From Bradyrhizobium arachidis (GTDB taxonomy: Bacteria > Pseudomonadota > Alphaproteobacteria > Rhizobiales > Xanthobacteraceae), in assembly GCF_024758505.1 (NCBI RefSeq), contig NZ_CP077970.1, forward strand, positions 3,348,001 to 3,412,000: a stretch of DNA of 64,000 nucleotides, read 5' to 3'. Position 1 is the first letter of the stretch, and each line of letters starts with the position of its first letter. The notes below the pieces were generated by a model that saw only the letters and a list, made by a program, of their open reading frames with translations, did not search any database and was not told the DNA's origin. Shown piece by piece: positions 43,696 through 52,419 of the stretch. The translations under genes and the position numbers were made by a program.

Positions 43696-44724
43696 ATGAG
43701 CGCTGCTTCCGACGTCGGCTATCACGCCCAGCGCCATGCGCGCTGGCACTACGGCGAAATCGCCTTCTGGGTCATCATGCTGGCCTGCGGTTTCCTGTTC
43801 CCGTCGCGCTACCTGATCATGACCGACATCCTGCGGCTCGCGCTGTTCACGATGTCGCTCGACCTGATCCTCGGCTATGCCGGCATCGTCTCGCTGGGAC
43901 ACGCGGCGTTTTTTGGCGTCGGCGCCTACGCGGCCGGCCTGTTGTCCCTGCACGGCATCATCGCCGAACCCGTGCTGGCGCTGATTGCCGCGGGTCTCGC
44001 CGCGATGGTGCTGGGCTTTGCCACGAGCTTCCTCGTGATCCGCGGCGTCGACCTGACACGGCTGATGGTGACGCTCGGCATCGCGCTGCTGCTGGAGGCG
44101 CTCGCCGAGCGCTTTTCCAACATCACCGGCGGCACCGACGGCCTGCAGGGCATCGAGATGCAGCCGATCTTCGGCGTGCTCGCCTTCGACATGTTCGGCA
44201 AGACCGGCTTCTTCTACTCGCTCGCCGTGCTGTTCCTGCTGTTTCTGTTCGCCCGCCGCGTGGTGAACTCGCCGTTCGGCCTGTCGCTGCGCGCGATCAA
44301 GAACAATCCGCTGCGGGCTGCCGCCATCGGCATCCCCGTCAATCGCCGCCTGATCGCGATCTACACGCTGGCGGCCTTTTATGCCGGCATTGCCGGCGCG
44401 CTGTTCACCCAGACTACCGCCATCGCCTCGCTCGACGTGTTCTCGTTCGAGCGCTCCGCCGACCTGATGCTGGTGCTCGTAATCGGCGGCACCGGCTATC
44501 TCTATGGCGGCTTGATCGGCGCGGTCGTGTTCCGGATGCTCCAGGAGCTGTTCTCCACCATCACCCCGCAATACTGGCAGTTCTGGATCGGCCTGGTGCT
44601 GGTCGTGATCGTGCTGGTTGGCCGTGAGCGGCTGCATCGCTGGGTGCTGTTCGTGCCCAATTTGATCATCAAGCAGGTGGCCGGACGCAAGGCTGTCATC
44701 GCCGTTCCGGAGAGCGACGCATGA
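43696..44724 (+). CDS. livM: Liv-type ABC transporter permease LivM
   Basis: A 342-residue permease with about ten hydrophobic segments. LDLILGYAGIVSLGHAAFFG is the LivM hallmark, and FYAGIAGALFTQTTAIASLD and VIGGTGYLYGGLIGA follow in the usual order. ATG at 43696 is the start; its stop overlaps the livG ATG by four bases (ATGA). Confidence 0.93.
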   Translation: MSAASDVGYHAQRHARWHYGEIAFWVIMLACGFLFPSRYLIMTDILRLALFTMSLDLILGYAGIVSLGHAAFFGVGAYAAGLLSLHGIIAEPVLALIAAGLAAMVLGFATSFLVIRGVDLTRLMVTLGIALLLEALAERFSNITGGTDGLQGIEMQPIFGVLAFDMFGKTGFFYSLAVLFLLFLFARRVVNSPFGLSLRAIKNNPLRAAAIGIPVNRRLIAIYTLAAFYAGIAGALFTQTTAIASLDVFSFERSADLMLVLVIGGTGYLYGGLIGAVVFRMLQELFSTITPQYWQFWIGLVLVVIVLVGRERLHRWVLFVPNLIIKQVAGRKAVIAVPESDA

Positions 44725-45476
44725 CCATCGTGCTCGAAACCAAGAACCTCGAAAAGCAGTTCGGCGGCCTGCGCGTGACGCGCGATCTGTCGCTGAAAGT
44801 GGAGCAGGGGGCGCGGCACGCCCTGATCGGGCCGAACGGCGCCGGCAAGACCACGGTGATCAACCAGCTCACCGGCGTGCTCAAGCCGAACTCCGGCAGC
44901 ATCCTGCTCGAAGGTCACGACATCACCGATATGCCCGTGCACAAGCGCGTGCTGCGCGGCCTGTCGCGCACCTTCCAGATCAACCAGCTCTATGCCGACC
45001 TGACGCCGCTCGAGACCATCGGACTCGCGGTGTCCGAGCGCCTCGGCCATGGCGGCGACTGGTGGCGGCGCATGGGCACGCGCGACGACGTCAATGGCGA
45101 GATCGCAGAGCTGCTGAAGCGCTTCCACCTGCTCGACGCCATGAACGAGCCAACGGTGACGCTGCCTTACGGCAAGCAGCGCCTGCTCGAGATTGCGGTT
45201 GCGATCGCGGCCAAGCCGCGCGTGCTGCTGCTCGACGAGCCCGCCGCCGGCGTGCCCGAGAGCGAGCGCCACGACATCCTCGCTGTTGTCGCCAGCCTGC
45301 CGCGCGACGTCACCGTGCTCCTGATCGAGCATGACATGGATCTCGTGTTCTCCTTTGCCGACCGCATCTCGGTGCTGGTCTCCGGCGCGCTGCTCACCGA
45401 AGGCCCGCCCGATCAGGTGGCGCGCGATCCGCAGGTGAAGGCGGTCTATCTGGGCGAGGAGGCGATCGATGTCTGA
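44721..45476 (+). CDS. livG: Liv-type ABC transporter ATPase LivG
   Basis: A 251-residue ABC ATPase. Walker A is IGPNGAGKTT, the signature region is VTLPYGKQRLLEIAVAIAAKP (LivG-type degenerate form; shown as TLPYGKQRLLEIAVAI), and Walker B is VLLLDEPAAGVP, then LLIEHDMDLVFSFADR. It works with LivF on the cytoplasmic side. It overlaps livM by four bases and livF by eight, so this operon is tightly coupled. Confidence 0.94.
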   Translation: MTIVLETKNLEKQFGGLRVTRDLSLKVEQGARHALIGPNGAGKTTVINQLTGVLKPNSGSILLEGHDITDMPVHKRVLRGLSRTFQINQLYADLTPLETIGLAVSERLGHGGDWWRRMGTRDDVNGEIAELLKRFHLLDAMNEPTVTLPYGKQRLLEIAVAIAAKPRVLLLDEPAAGVPESERHDILAVVASLPRDVTVLLIEHDMDLVFSFADRISVLVSGALLTEGPPDQVARDPQVKAVYLGEEAIDV

Positions 45477-46185
45477 CCTGCTCGCGATCGACACGCTTCG
45501 CGCCGGCTACGGCGAGGCGGTGGTGCTGCCCAACATGTCCCTGCGTCTCGCTGAAGGGCAGGTGCTGGCGCTCCTGGGCCGCAACGGTACCGGCAAGACC
45601 ACGCTGATCAACTCCATCGTTGGCGTCACCCGGCGCTTCTCAGGCAGCGTCTCGCTTGCGGGTGCCGACATCACGGCCTTGCGGGCCGACCAGCGGGCGC
45701 GGGCCGGCATCGGCTGGGTGCCGCAGGAGCGCAATATATTTCGCTCGCTCACGGTCGAGGAGAACATGACCGCGGTGGCGCAGCCCGGTCCGTGGACGGT
45801 CCAGAAGGTCTACGAGATGTTCCCGCGGCTCGAGGAGCGCCGGAACAACTTTGGCAACCAGCTCTCCGGCGGCGAGCAGCAGATGCTGGCGATCGGCCGC
45901 GCGCTTACCCTCAATCCAAAAGTGCTGCTGCTGGACGAGCCGACCGAGGGCCTTGCCCCGATCATCGTCGAGGAGCTGTTGAAGGCGCTCGGCACCATCA
46001 CCCGGTCCGGCGGCATCTGCTCGATCATCGTCGAGCAGAATGCGCAAAAGATTCTGGGGCTGGCCGACCGCGTTGTGATATTGGAGCGCGGAACGATCGT
46101 CCACGACGCCCCCAGCGCCGCGCTCAAGGCCGACCCGTCGGTGCTCGAGCGCTACCTCGGCGTAGCAGGGGCGGCCGCACATTAA
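45469..46185 (+). CDS. livF: Liv-type ABC transporter ATPase LivF
   Basis: A 238-residue ABC ATPase. Walker A is LGRNGTGKTT, the signature is LSGGEQQMLAIGRAL, and Walker B is VLLLDEPTEGLAP, followed by IIVEQNAQKIL. The length is normal for LivF, unlike the extended copy at 24757-25593. It overlaps livG by eight bases and is followed by the MetE-like gene after 19 bases. Confidence 0.94.
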   Translation: MSDLLAIDTLRAGYGEAVVLPNMSLRLAEGQVLALLGRNGTGKTTLINSIVGVTRRFSGSVSLAGADITALRADQRARAGIGWVPQERNIFRSLTVEENMTAVAQPGPWTVQKVYEMFPRLEERRNNFGNQLSGGEQQMLAIGRALTLNPKVLLLDEPTEGLAPIIVEELLKALGTITRSGGICSIIVEQNAQKILGLADRVVILERGTIVHDAPSAALKADPSVLERYLGVAGAAAH

Positions 46186-46204
46186 AATCTCGGGAGTTGA
46201 GACC

Positions 46205-47323
46205 ATGCAGCGAACCAAAGCCCCCTTCCGCGCCGACGAGGTCGGCAGCCTGTTGCGCCCGGCCAAGATCAAGGAAGCGCGCGCGAAGCTGGAGAAGGGC
46301 GAGATTTCCGCTGACGATCTGCGCAAGATCGAGGACATGGAGATCGAGAAGGTCGTGCACAAGCAGGCCTCGATCGGGTTGAAGCTCGCGACCGACGGCG
46401 AATTCCGCCGTTCCTGGTGGCATTTCGACTTCCTCGCCAAGCTGACGGGCTGCGAGCTCTTCCACCCCGACACCGGTATCCAGTTCGCGGGTGTCGAGAC
46501 CCGGCACGACGCGATACGGGTGATCGACAAGCTCGACTTCCCCGACAGCCACCCGATGCTGGATCACTTCCGCTTCCTGAAGAAGTACGCCGACCAGGCT
46601 CACGTCACCGCGAAGATGACGATCCCGTCGCCGGCCGTGCTGCATTTCCGCGGCGGCCGCAAGTCGATCTCCAAGGACGTCTATCCCGATCTCGACGCCT
46701 TCTACGAGGATCTCGGCAAGACCTACCGCAAGGCCGTGAAGGCCTTCTACGACGCCGGCTGCCGCTATCTCCAGTTCGACGACACCGTGTGGGCCTATCT
46801 CTGCTCGCAGGACGAGTTGAAGAAGGCGCGCGAGCGCGGCGACAATCCGGACGGCCTCCAGCAGATCTACGCGCGCATCATCAACTACGCGCTGGCAGAG
46901 AAGCCCGCCGACATGGTGGTGACGACGCATGTCTGCCGCGGCAATTTCCGCTCGACCTGGATCTCCTCGGGCGGCTACGAGCCGGTCGCGGAGACCATGC
47001 TCGCTGGCACCAATTACGACGGCTATTTCCTTGAGTACGACAGCGATCGCGCCGGCGGCTTCGAGCCGCTGCGCTTCCTGCCCAAGGGCAACAAGGTCGT
47101 CGTGGTCGGCGTCATCACCTCGAAGTTCGGCGAGCTCGAGAAGAGGGACGACATCAAGCGTCGTCTCGAAGAGGCCGCCAAGTTCGCCCCGCTGGAGCAG
47201 CTCGCGCTCTCCCCGCAATGCGGCTTCGCCTCGACCGAGGAAGGCAACATCCTCTCCGAGGAGGAGCAGTGGGCGAAGCTGAGCCTCGCCGTCGAGATCG
47301 CGAAGGAAGTGTGGGGCCAGTAA
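46205..47323 (+). CDS. MetE-like cobalamin-independent methyltransferase (C-terminal-type)
   Basis: A 372-residue protein matching the catalytic barrel of cobalamin-independent methionine synthase, without the MetE N-terminal half. Candidate zinc ligands are the His and Cys of THVCRGN and the Cys of LSPQCGFAS, with an acidic ligand between. DEVGSLLRP at the start and LQFDDTVWAYL are typical. Such short members transfer methyl groups between thiols and other donors; the methyl donor here is unknown. It sits 19 bases after livF and is probably expressed with the transporter, so the imported compound may be its substrate. Confidence 0.87.
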   Translation: MQRTKAPFRADEVGSLLRPAKIKEARAKLEKGEISADDLRKIEDMEIEKVVHKQASIGLKLATDGEFRRSWWHFDFLAKLTGCELFHPDTGIQFAGVETRHDAIRVIDKLDFPDSHPMLDHFRFLKKYADQAHVTAKMTIPSPAVLHFRGGRKSISKDVYPDLDAFYEDLGKTYRKAVKAFYDAGCRYLQFDDTVWAYLCSQDELKKARERGDNPDGLQQIYARIINYALAEKPADMVVTTHVCRGNFRSTWISSGGYEPVAETMLAGTNYDGYFLEYDSDRAGGFEPLRFLPKGNKVVVVGVITSKFGELEKRDDIKRRLEEAAKFAPLEQLALSPQCGFASTEEGNILSEEEQWAKLSLAVEIAKEVWGQ

Positions 47324-47371
47324 ACCCCACGCACCGTCTTTAGAGACGGTGAACTCGCGCATCCCTTCGGT

Positions 47372-47532
47372 GTCGTCCCGGACAAGCGCGCCCTAAGCGC
47401 GCGCCGAGCCGGGACCCATAACCACAGGAAGTGGTTGTGGCGCGAGATCGGGGTTACGAGTCTTCGCCAAGCCTGATCCTGGGGTTATGGATCCCGGATC
47501 TGCGCGCCGCTCCGCGCGCTTGTCCGGGACGA
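47372..47532. repeat. Long inverted repeat between MetE-like gene and caspase genes
   Basis: The arms GTCGTCCCGGACAAGCGCGC-like (47372-47391) and its complement ending TGTCCGGGACGAC (47513-47532) enclose inner pairs such as GGGACCCATAACC / GGTTATGGATCCC. The element lies between convergent genes and could form a bidirectional 3' structure. It has the look of an intergenic palindrome family of Bradyrhizobium-like genomes. Confidence 0.75.
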
Positions 47533-47588
47533 CACTGGAGTTTGAGGGGCGTGACTTCCGCCTCACTGCAGGCGGCAAGTGTCTGCCG

Positions 47589-49316
47589 TCACTTCTCCGC
47601 CAGATACACCTCACCCAGCAGCGACGAGTTCGACCACGGCACCTGCTTGTTTTTGGTGCCCGACACCACCTCGGCCCGCACCCGCGTCAGCATCTGCTGC
47701 ACTTCCAGCCCGCGTGTGCCGATGTGGTGCGAGAGCGCGGCCGAGAAGGGCGAGTTCGCGCCTTCGCCGTCGAGCGCGACCTGGCCCGGCGCGGTCGCGA
47801 ATGCGATCAGCGTGCCGGCCCCGAGCGTTGCGCCTGCGCCGAGGCTTGTGGGCGCAGCGAGACCCGAGGCGCCTTCGATGGCACGGTTGGTGCCGGCGGC
47901 CGCCACCTGCGGCGCCATCGGGTTGTTGCGGCAGGCGTCGAAGATCAGGATGTTGGTGCGGACCTGGTCGTCGAGACCGGCCATGATCGTGTCCATGTCG
48001 ATCATCGCTTCCGTCATGCTGCTGCCGGCCTTGAGCTCGACATCGACGGGAATGAGATAGTTGCGGCCGTCGACCTGTACACCGTGGCCGGCATAATAGA
48101 CGATCGCCACCTGGGCCCGCGCTGCCTCGCGCAGGAAGTCGCGCGTGACCTTCTGCATCGCCGCGCGGTCGAGATCGACGCCCTCGGATACCGTAAAGCC
48201 AATGTCGCGCAGACTTTTCGCCACCGCTCGTGCGTCATTGGGCGGATTGGGCAGCGCCTTCACATGCGCATAGGCGCCATTGCCGATGATCAGCGCCATG
48301 CGCTTGCCGCGCGCCGTCGTGGCGGGAGCGGGCGGTGGTGCAGGCGTCGCGGTCGAGGTCGGCGCAGTCGTCGTCTTCTGTTGCTGGGCGGACGATGGCG
48401 TATCGTGTGGCGTCGGCGTGGTTGCGTCCGTCAGCAACGACAGGCGGACCCTTGCCGTGGCCTGATTGGCCTTGCTGCCGGCATCCGATGCGGTGAGCTG
48501 GAGTAAGGCCTTGTAGTCGTCCCGCGCGTGCGGGTAGTCGCCCTTGGCCTCATAGGCCAGCGCGCGATGGGTATAGCCCGTGATCAGCACGCTGTTGGGC
48601 GGCGTCATGATATTGACCGGCGGGTTCTCCCGGGCGACCCGGATCGCGTCGGTGCCGTCGGCAATCGCCCGGTCGAAATCGCCCCGCGCGCGCCAGATCG
48701 CGGTGCGGTTGATCAGCGGCTGCGGCAGGCTCGGATCGAGCCGGATCGCCTGGTTGATGTCGGCAAGTGCGCCGTCGAGATCGCCCAGTGCCTGTTTCGA
48801 GATGCCGCGGTTCTGGAACGCGAACGCCGATGGGGCGATCTTGATCGAGGCGTCGTAGTCGGCGATCGCTCTGGCGTAGTCGCCCTTGGCGCGCCAGGCG
48901 TTGCCGCGATTATGGAGAATCGTGCCATCAGGCGGGCCGAGCTTGAGTGCATCGTCGTAATCGGCGATCGCGATGTCGTACTCGCCCTTGTGGTAATAGG
49001 CCCGACCGCGCAGGTCATAGCCCGCCTGGCTCGGTGCGAGCCGAAGACCTTCGGTGGCATCAGTGATGACCTTGCCGTAATCGGCCTTCTTGTTCCAGCC
49101 GATCGCGCGCCAGAAATAGATGTTCGCCAACTGCGCGCCCTGGAACACTTTCAGTGCAATGATCTTGTTGCAGGCGTCGATCTGCTGATCCGCCGGCGTG
49201 GTGCTGGTGGTGCAGAGCGGCCCGAGCTGGTTGCGCGCCTGCGCGAGACAGGGAGCCGACCACAGGGCCATAGCGAGCAAGGCAAGCGCGCGTAGCAGGT
49301 GACGCAACGGAAGCAT
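47589..49316 (-). CDS. Secreted TPR-caspase-like protein, copy 1
   Basis: A 575-residue protein. A Sec signal peptide covers about residues 1-26 (LLRALALLAMALWSAPCLAQ). TPR repeats follow (about 60-260; for example GEYDIAIADYDDALKLGP), then a Pro/Thr-rich linker, then a C14 caspase-fold domain from about residue 335 (ALIIGNGAYAHVKALPNPP). The catalytic His is in YYAGHG and the Cys in FDACRNN, so the dyad is intact. These proteases usually cut after Arg or Lys. It starts one base after the stop of a paralogue. The export signal points to the periplasm or outside. Confidence 0.92.
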   Translation of the reverse strand: MLPLRHLLRALALLAMALWSAPCLAQARNQLGPLCTTSTTPADQQIDACNKIIALKVFQGAQLANIYFWRAIGWNKKADYGKVITDATEGLRLAPSQAGYDLRGRAYYHKGEYDIAIADYDDALKLGPPDGTILHNRGNAWRAKGDYARAIADYDASIKIAPSAFAFQNRGISKQALGDLDGALADINQAIRLDPSLPQPLINRTAIWRARGDFDRAIADGTDAIRVARENPPVNIMTPPNSVLITGYTHRALAYEAKGDYPHARDDYKALLQLTASDAGSKANQATARVRLSLLTDATTPTPHDTPSSAQQQKTTTAPTSTATPAPPPAPATTARGKRMALIIGNGAYAHVKALPNPPNDARAVAKSLRDIGFTVSEGVDLDRAAMQKVTRDFLREAARAQVAIVYYAGHGVQVDGRNYLIPVDVELKAGSSMTEAMIDMDTIMAGLDDQVRTNILIFDACRNNPMAPQVAAAGTNRAIEGASGLAAPTSLGAGATLGAGTLIAFATAPGQVALDGEGANSPFSAALSHHIGTRGLEVQQMLTRVRAEVVSGTKNKQVPWSNSSLLGEVYLAEK

Positions 49317-49317
49317 C

Positions 49318-51036
49318 CTACTTCTCCGCCAGATACACCTCGCCGAGCAGCGAGGAGTTCGACCACGGCACCTGCTTGTTCTTCGTGCCCGACACCACTT
49401 CGGCCCGCACCCGCGTCAGCATCTGCTGCACTTCCAGTCCGGGGGTGCCGATGTGGCGGGAGAGCGCGGCCGAGAACGGTGAGTTGGCGCCTTCACCGTC
49501 GAGCGCGACCTGGCCCGGCGCGGTCGCAAAGGCGATCAACGTGCCTGCGCCCAGCGTCGCGCCTGAGCCGAGGCTCGTCGGCGCGGCGAGACCAGATGCG
49601 CCTTCGATGGCACGGTTGGTGCCGGCAGCCGCCACCTGCGGCGCGATCGGATTGTTGCGGCAGGCATCGAAGACCAGGATGTTGGTGCGGACATGGTCGT
49701 CGAGGCCGGCCATGATCGTGTCCATGTCGATCATCGAGGCCGTCATGCTGGCGCCGGACTTGAGCTCGACGTCGACGGGGATGAGATAATTGCGGCCGTC
49801 GATCTGCACGCCGTGCCCGGCGTAGTAGACCACGGCGAGCTGCGCCTGCGCCGCATCGCGCAGGAAGTCGCGCGTCATCTTCTGCATCTTGGCGCGGTCG
49901 AGGTCGACGCCCTCCGTCACCGCGAAGCCGATGTCGCGCAGGCTTTTCGCAACCGCACGCGCGTCGTTGGAAGGATTGGGCAGCGCCTTGACGTGCGTAT
50001 AAGCGCCGTTGCCGATCACGAGCGCCATGCGCTTGCCGCGGCTCGCGCTGTCCGGCGACGCGGGCGGTGAGGTGGTCTGCCCCTGGGGCGCACTGTCGGC
50101 CTTCTGCGGCTGCGCCGGATCGGCCGGGGCATCGCGCGGTGTCGGCGCGATGTCGGACAGCAGCGACAGGCGCACCTTGGCAGTCGCCTGATTGGACTTG
50201 CTGCCCGCATCCGAAGCGGTCCCCTGAAGGGTCGAGCGGTAATCGTCCTTGGCGTGCTCGACGTCGCCCTTTGCCTCGTAGGCAAGGGCGCGGTGGATAT
50301 AGCCCGCGATCAGCACGCTGCCCGGCGGCGTCAGGACCGCGAGCGGCACATTGGACTTGGCGAGCCGGATCGCGTCGCTGCCGTCGGCGATCGCGCGATC
50401 GAAATTGCCCTTGGCGCGCCAGATCACGGTGCGGGTGATCAGTGGCGCCGGAAGTCTTGGATTGAGGCGGATCGCCTCGTTGACGTCGGCAAGTGCGCCG
50501 TCGAGATCGCCAAGCTTCAGTTTCGTGGAGCCGCGATTGTCGTAGAAGTAGGCCTCGCCGGGATAGAGCCGGATGGCCTCGTTGTAATCAGCAAGCGCCT
50601 TGGCGTAGTCGTGCTTGGCCTTATAGGCGTTGGCGCGGTTGTGAAGGATGAGCCCGCTTGCCGGTCCAAGCTTCAGCGCGTCGTTGAAATCCGCGATCGC
50701 GATATCGTTCTCGCCCTTGTCGAAATAGGCCGATCCCCGCAGGTTGTAGAGCGCCTGGTCCGGCGCGAGCCGGATCCCCTCGGTGGTATCTGATATCACC
50801 TTGTCGTAGTCGCCCTTCTTGTTCCAGCCGACCGCGCGCCAGAAATGGACCGTGGCGAGCTGCCCACCTTTGAAGACCTTGAGCGCGATGATCTTGTTGC
50901 AGGCGTCGATCTGCTGATCGGCCGGCGTGCCCTCGCTGGTGCAGAGCGGCCCGAGCTGCGCGCGGCTCTGCGCGAAGGAGGGGGCGGACCAGACAGAGGC
51001 AAGGAGGAGGGAGAGCGCGACGGGAAGGCAGCGCAT
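49318..51036 (-). CDS. Secreted TPR-caspase-like protein, copy 2
   Basis: A 572-residue paralogue of the gene downstream. The signal peptide is about residues 1-22 (VALSLLLASVWSAPSFAQ). TPR repeats cover about 58-255, a Pro/Asp/Gln linker about 290-325, and the caspase domain begins ALVIGNGAYTHVKALPNPS. The dyad is His in YYAGHG and Cys in FDACRNN. It is upstream in the same transcript as copy 1 and follows the split retropepsin gene after 98 bases. The linker is shorter and less Thr-rich than in copy 1. Confidence 0.92.
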   Translation of the reverse strand: MRCLPVALSLLLASVWSAPSFAQSRAQLGPLCTSEGTPADQQIDACNKIIALKVFKGGQLATVHFWRAVGWNKKGDYDKVISDTTEGIRLAPDQALYNLRGSAYFDKGENDIAIADFNDALKLGPASGLILHNRANAYKAKHDYAKALADYNEAIRLYPGEAYFYDNRGSTKLKLGDLDGALADVNEAIRLNPRLPAPLITRTVIWRAKGNFDRAIADGSDAIRLAKSNVPLAVLTPPGSVLIAGYIHRALAYEAKGDVEHAKDDYRSTLQGTASDAGSKSNQATAKVRLSLLSDIAPTPRDAPADPAQPQKADSAPQGQTTSPPASPDSASRGKRMALVIGNGAYTHVKALPNPSNDARAVAKSLRDIGFAVTEGVDLDRAKMQKMTRDFLRDAAQAQLAVVYYAGHGVQIDGRNYLIPVDVELKSGASMTASMIDMDTIMAGLDDHVRTNILVFDACRNNPIAPQVAAAGTNRAIEGASGLAAPTSLGSGATLGAGTLIAFATAPGQVALDGEGANSPFSAALSRHIGTPGLEVQQMLTRVRAEVVSGTKNKQVPWSNSSLLGEVYLAEK

Positions 51037-51134
51037 GAAGGCCTCGGAAACGCGAAAATGAAAAGAGATCGTCCATCTGTTTGTCGCCGCCGCTAGACGG
51101 ACGGTTCAGCCCCGGGGGTGCTGCGGCGCAAGCT

Positions 51135-52001
51135 TTACTTCTTTGGCTGGCGGGTGCGGACCTCGATGACGCCGCCGGCCATCTGCACGTCGAACCGGGA
51201 CAGGAAGCTCATGCCGAGCAGACCGTCGATGCCGGGGCCATAGCTCTTGTCGTCCACGTTCTGGATCGCGACCGGGACGTTGCTTGCCTCCAGCTTGCCG
51301 AGCGAGACCTTGTCGGCTTTGGCGAGCTTGGCCTTGATCTGTCCGTTGGCCGTCACGAGTGTGATCTCGCTGGCGCCCGAATCGGGGATTTTCGCCCGGC
51401 TCGCAAACGTGGATCTGACGGACACATAGCTGGCGCCGGTATCGAGGATGAACATCCCGGACACGCCATTGATCTGCGCCTTCACGGTGACGACGTTCCT
51501 CTGGCCGTGGAGCGGAAAGGTTTCCTTCCGAGGCTCGGTCGACGCGATGCAGTTGCCCTGGCTTTCGTAGTCGGCGATGATCTTTCGGGTCTGGCTCGTA
51601 TCGCGATTCATCGGATCGAGCGCAATCCACAGATTGATCGGTGCCGTCGCCTCGCAGAACTGCTTGAGCGCCGCATAGGCGCCGGCCATGCGCAGGAAGA
51701 CACGGCTCGAGATCGTTTTCTTGTCCGCGCCATAGAGCTCGATCGCATCCGAGTAGTCGACAAGCGCGCGGCGGTAGTCGCCGGCGCCTTCCAGCGCGAC
51801 GCCCCGCAGATAATGCGCCTCCCGATTTGAAGGCGCCCGCCGCATGAATTCGTCGGCGACCTCGACGGCTTTCGGGTAGTCGGTCAGCTTCAGGTAGATG
51901 TTGATCGACCGATGCAACGCGTTCAGAGGTGCGCCGCAGTTCAAGACGAACTTGTAGAGCCCGTCAGCGGCCTTTCGCCGGTAACCGAGTTTTTCCAGCA
52001 T
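51135..52001 (-). CDS. TPR-retropepsin-like aspartic protease, 3' part of split gene
   Basis: A 288-residue open frame from ATG at 52001 with N-terminal TPR-like helices (about residues 1-150; NREAHYLRGVALEGAGDY) and a C-terminal retropepsin-like domain (about 170-285). The aspartic motif is ILDTGASYVSV and GIDGLLGMSFLSRF is the usual partner segment. The frame is continuous with the signal-peptide fragment at 52025-52223 except for one TAG. On its own this part has no export signal, so it may be non-functional or cytoplasmic. It is upstream of two secreted TPR-caspases. Confidence 0.85.
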   Translation of the reverse strand: MLEKLGYRRKAADGLYKFVLNCGAPLNALHRSINIYLKLTDYPKAVEVADEFMRRAPSNREAHYLRGVALEGAGDYRRALVDYSDAIELYGADKKTISSRVFLRMAGAYAALKQFCEATAPINLWIALDPMNRDTSQTRKIIADYESQGNCIASTEPRKETFPLHGQRNVVTVKAQINGVSGMFILDTGASYVSVRSTFASRAKIPDSGASEITLVTANGQIKAKLAKADKVSLGKLEASNVPVAIQNVDDKSYGPGIDGLLGMSFLSRFDVQMAGGVIEVRTRQPKK

Positions 52002-52022
52002 CAGCCCAAGATCGCTGATGCT

Positions 52023-52223
52023 CTACTGGTCGCACGGCTCGCGCTTCAGCTCTTCCAGTCGCAGCCAGACATACGGGTCGCGCGCAGCCTGGACGGGCAG
52101 GGCGCCGATCCTTTCATAGACCGATGCGAATAGTTCGTCGGGATTCTCGTCCAGGTAACCTGCGCGTGCGCCGCCCGATAATGCCGCCAGAAGACAAGCG
52201 GCGAACCAAAACAACCTGAACAT
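52023..52223 (-). CDS. Signal-peptide fragment of the split retropepsin gene
   Basis: A 66-residue product starting MFRLFWFAACLLAALSGGARA, a clear Sec signal peptide, followed by a short helical stretch ending REPCDQ and the TAG stop. ATG at 52223 is chosen since the signal peptide starts there; a longer in-frame form from 52286 is unlikely. It is the 5' part of the gene continuing at 52001. Alone it would be a short exported peptide. Confidence 0.65.
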   Translation of the reverse strand: MFRLFWFAACLLAALSGGARAGYLDENPDELFASVYERIGALPVQAARDPYVWLRLEELKREPCDQ

Positions 52224-52419
52224 GCCCTGCCCCGAACATCCCCCGTCGCCACGTATACCGATAAGTGTGGGGACGGCCAAACGCACGATGGGGATGTCCC
52301 TGGAGGGGCTTGGCGCGGCCTATCGCAAGGGAATGGAATAATTCCAGAGGGTATTCCCTGAGTGGGCAGAATTTGCTAGGAGGTTGAGCCCAACATCGCT
52401 GCCCACCACGTCCCACCCA

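Larger units (their letters stand above)
47589..51036. repeat. Tandem gene duplication (two TPR-caspase genes)
   Basis: The proteins encoded at 47589-49316 and 49318-51036 align along their whole length. Their C-terminal 120 residues are almost identical (both end NSSLLGEVYLAEK), while the linkers and signal peptides differ. Only one base separates the coding regions. This is a direct tandem duplication with divergence. Confidence 0.9.
51135..52223 (-). pseudogene. Complete TPR-retropepsin gene with in-frame amber codon
   Basis: Reading from ATG at 52223, the frame is open to 51135 except for a single TAG at 52025-52023. Sequence continues in phase on both sides (…REPCDQ, stop, SISDLGLMLEKLGY), and the preceding codon is CAG. 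One C-to-T change of a second CAG codon would explain it. A sequencing error, a true nonsense mutation or amber readthrough are the options. Confidence 0.7.

Noticed and set aside
47589..51036. Caspase genes as part of a defence system (for example a type III CRISPR-linked caspase)
   Set aside because: Both have Sec signal peptides, there are no Cas or TIR neighbours, and the repeats are TPRs.
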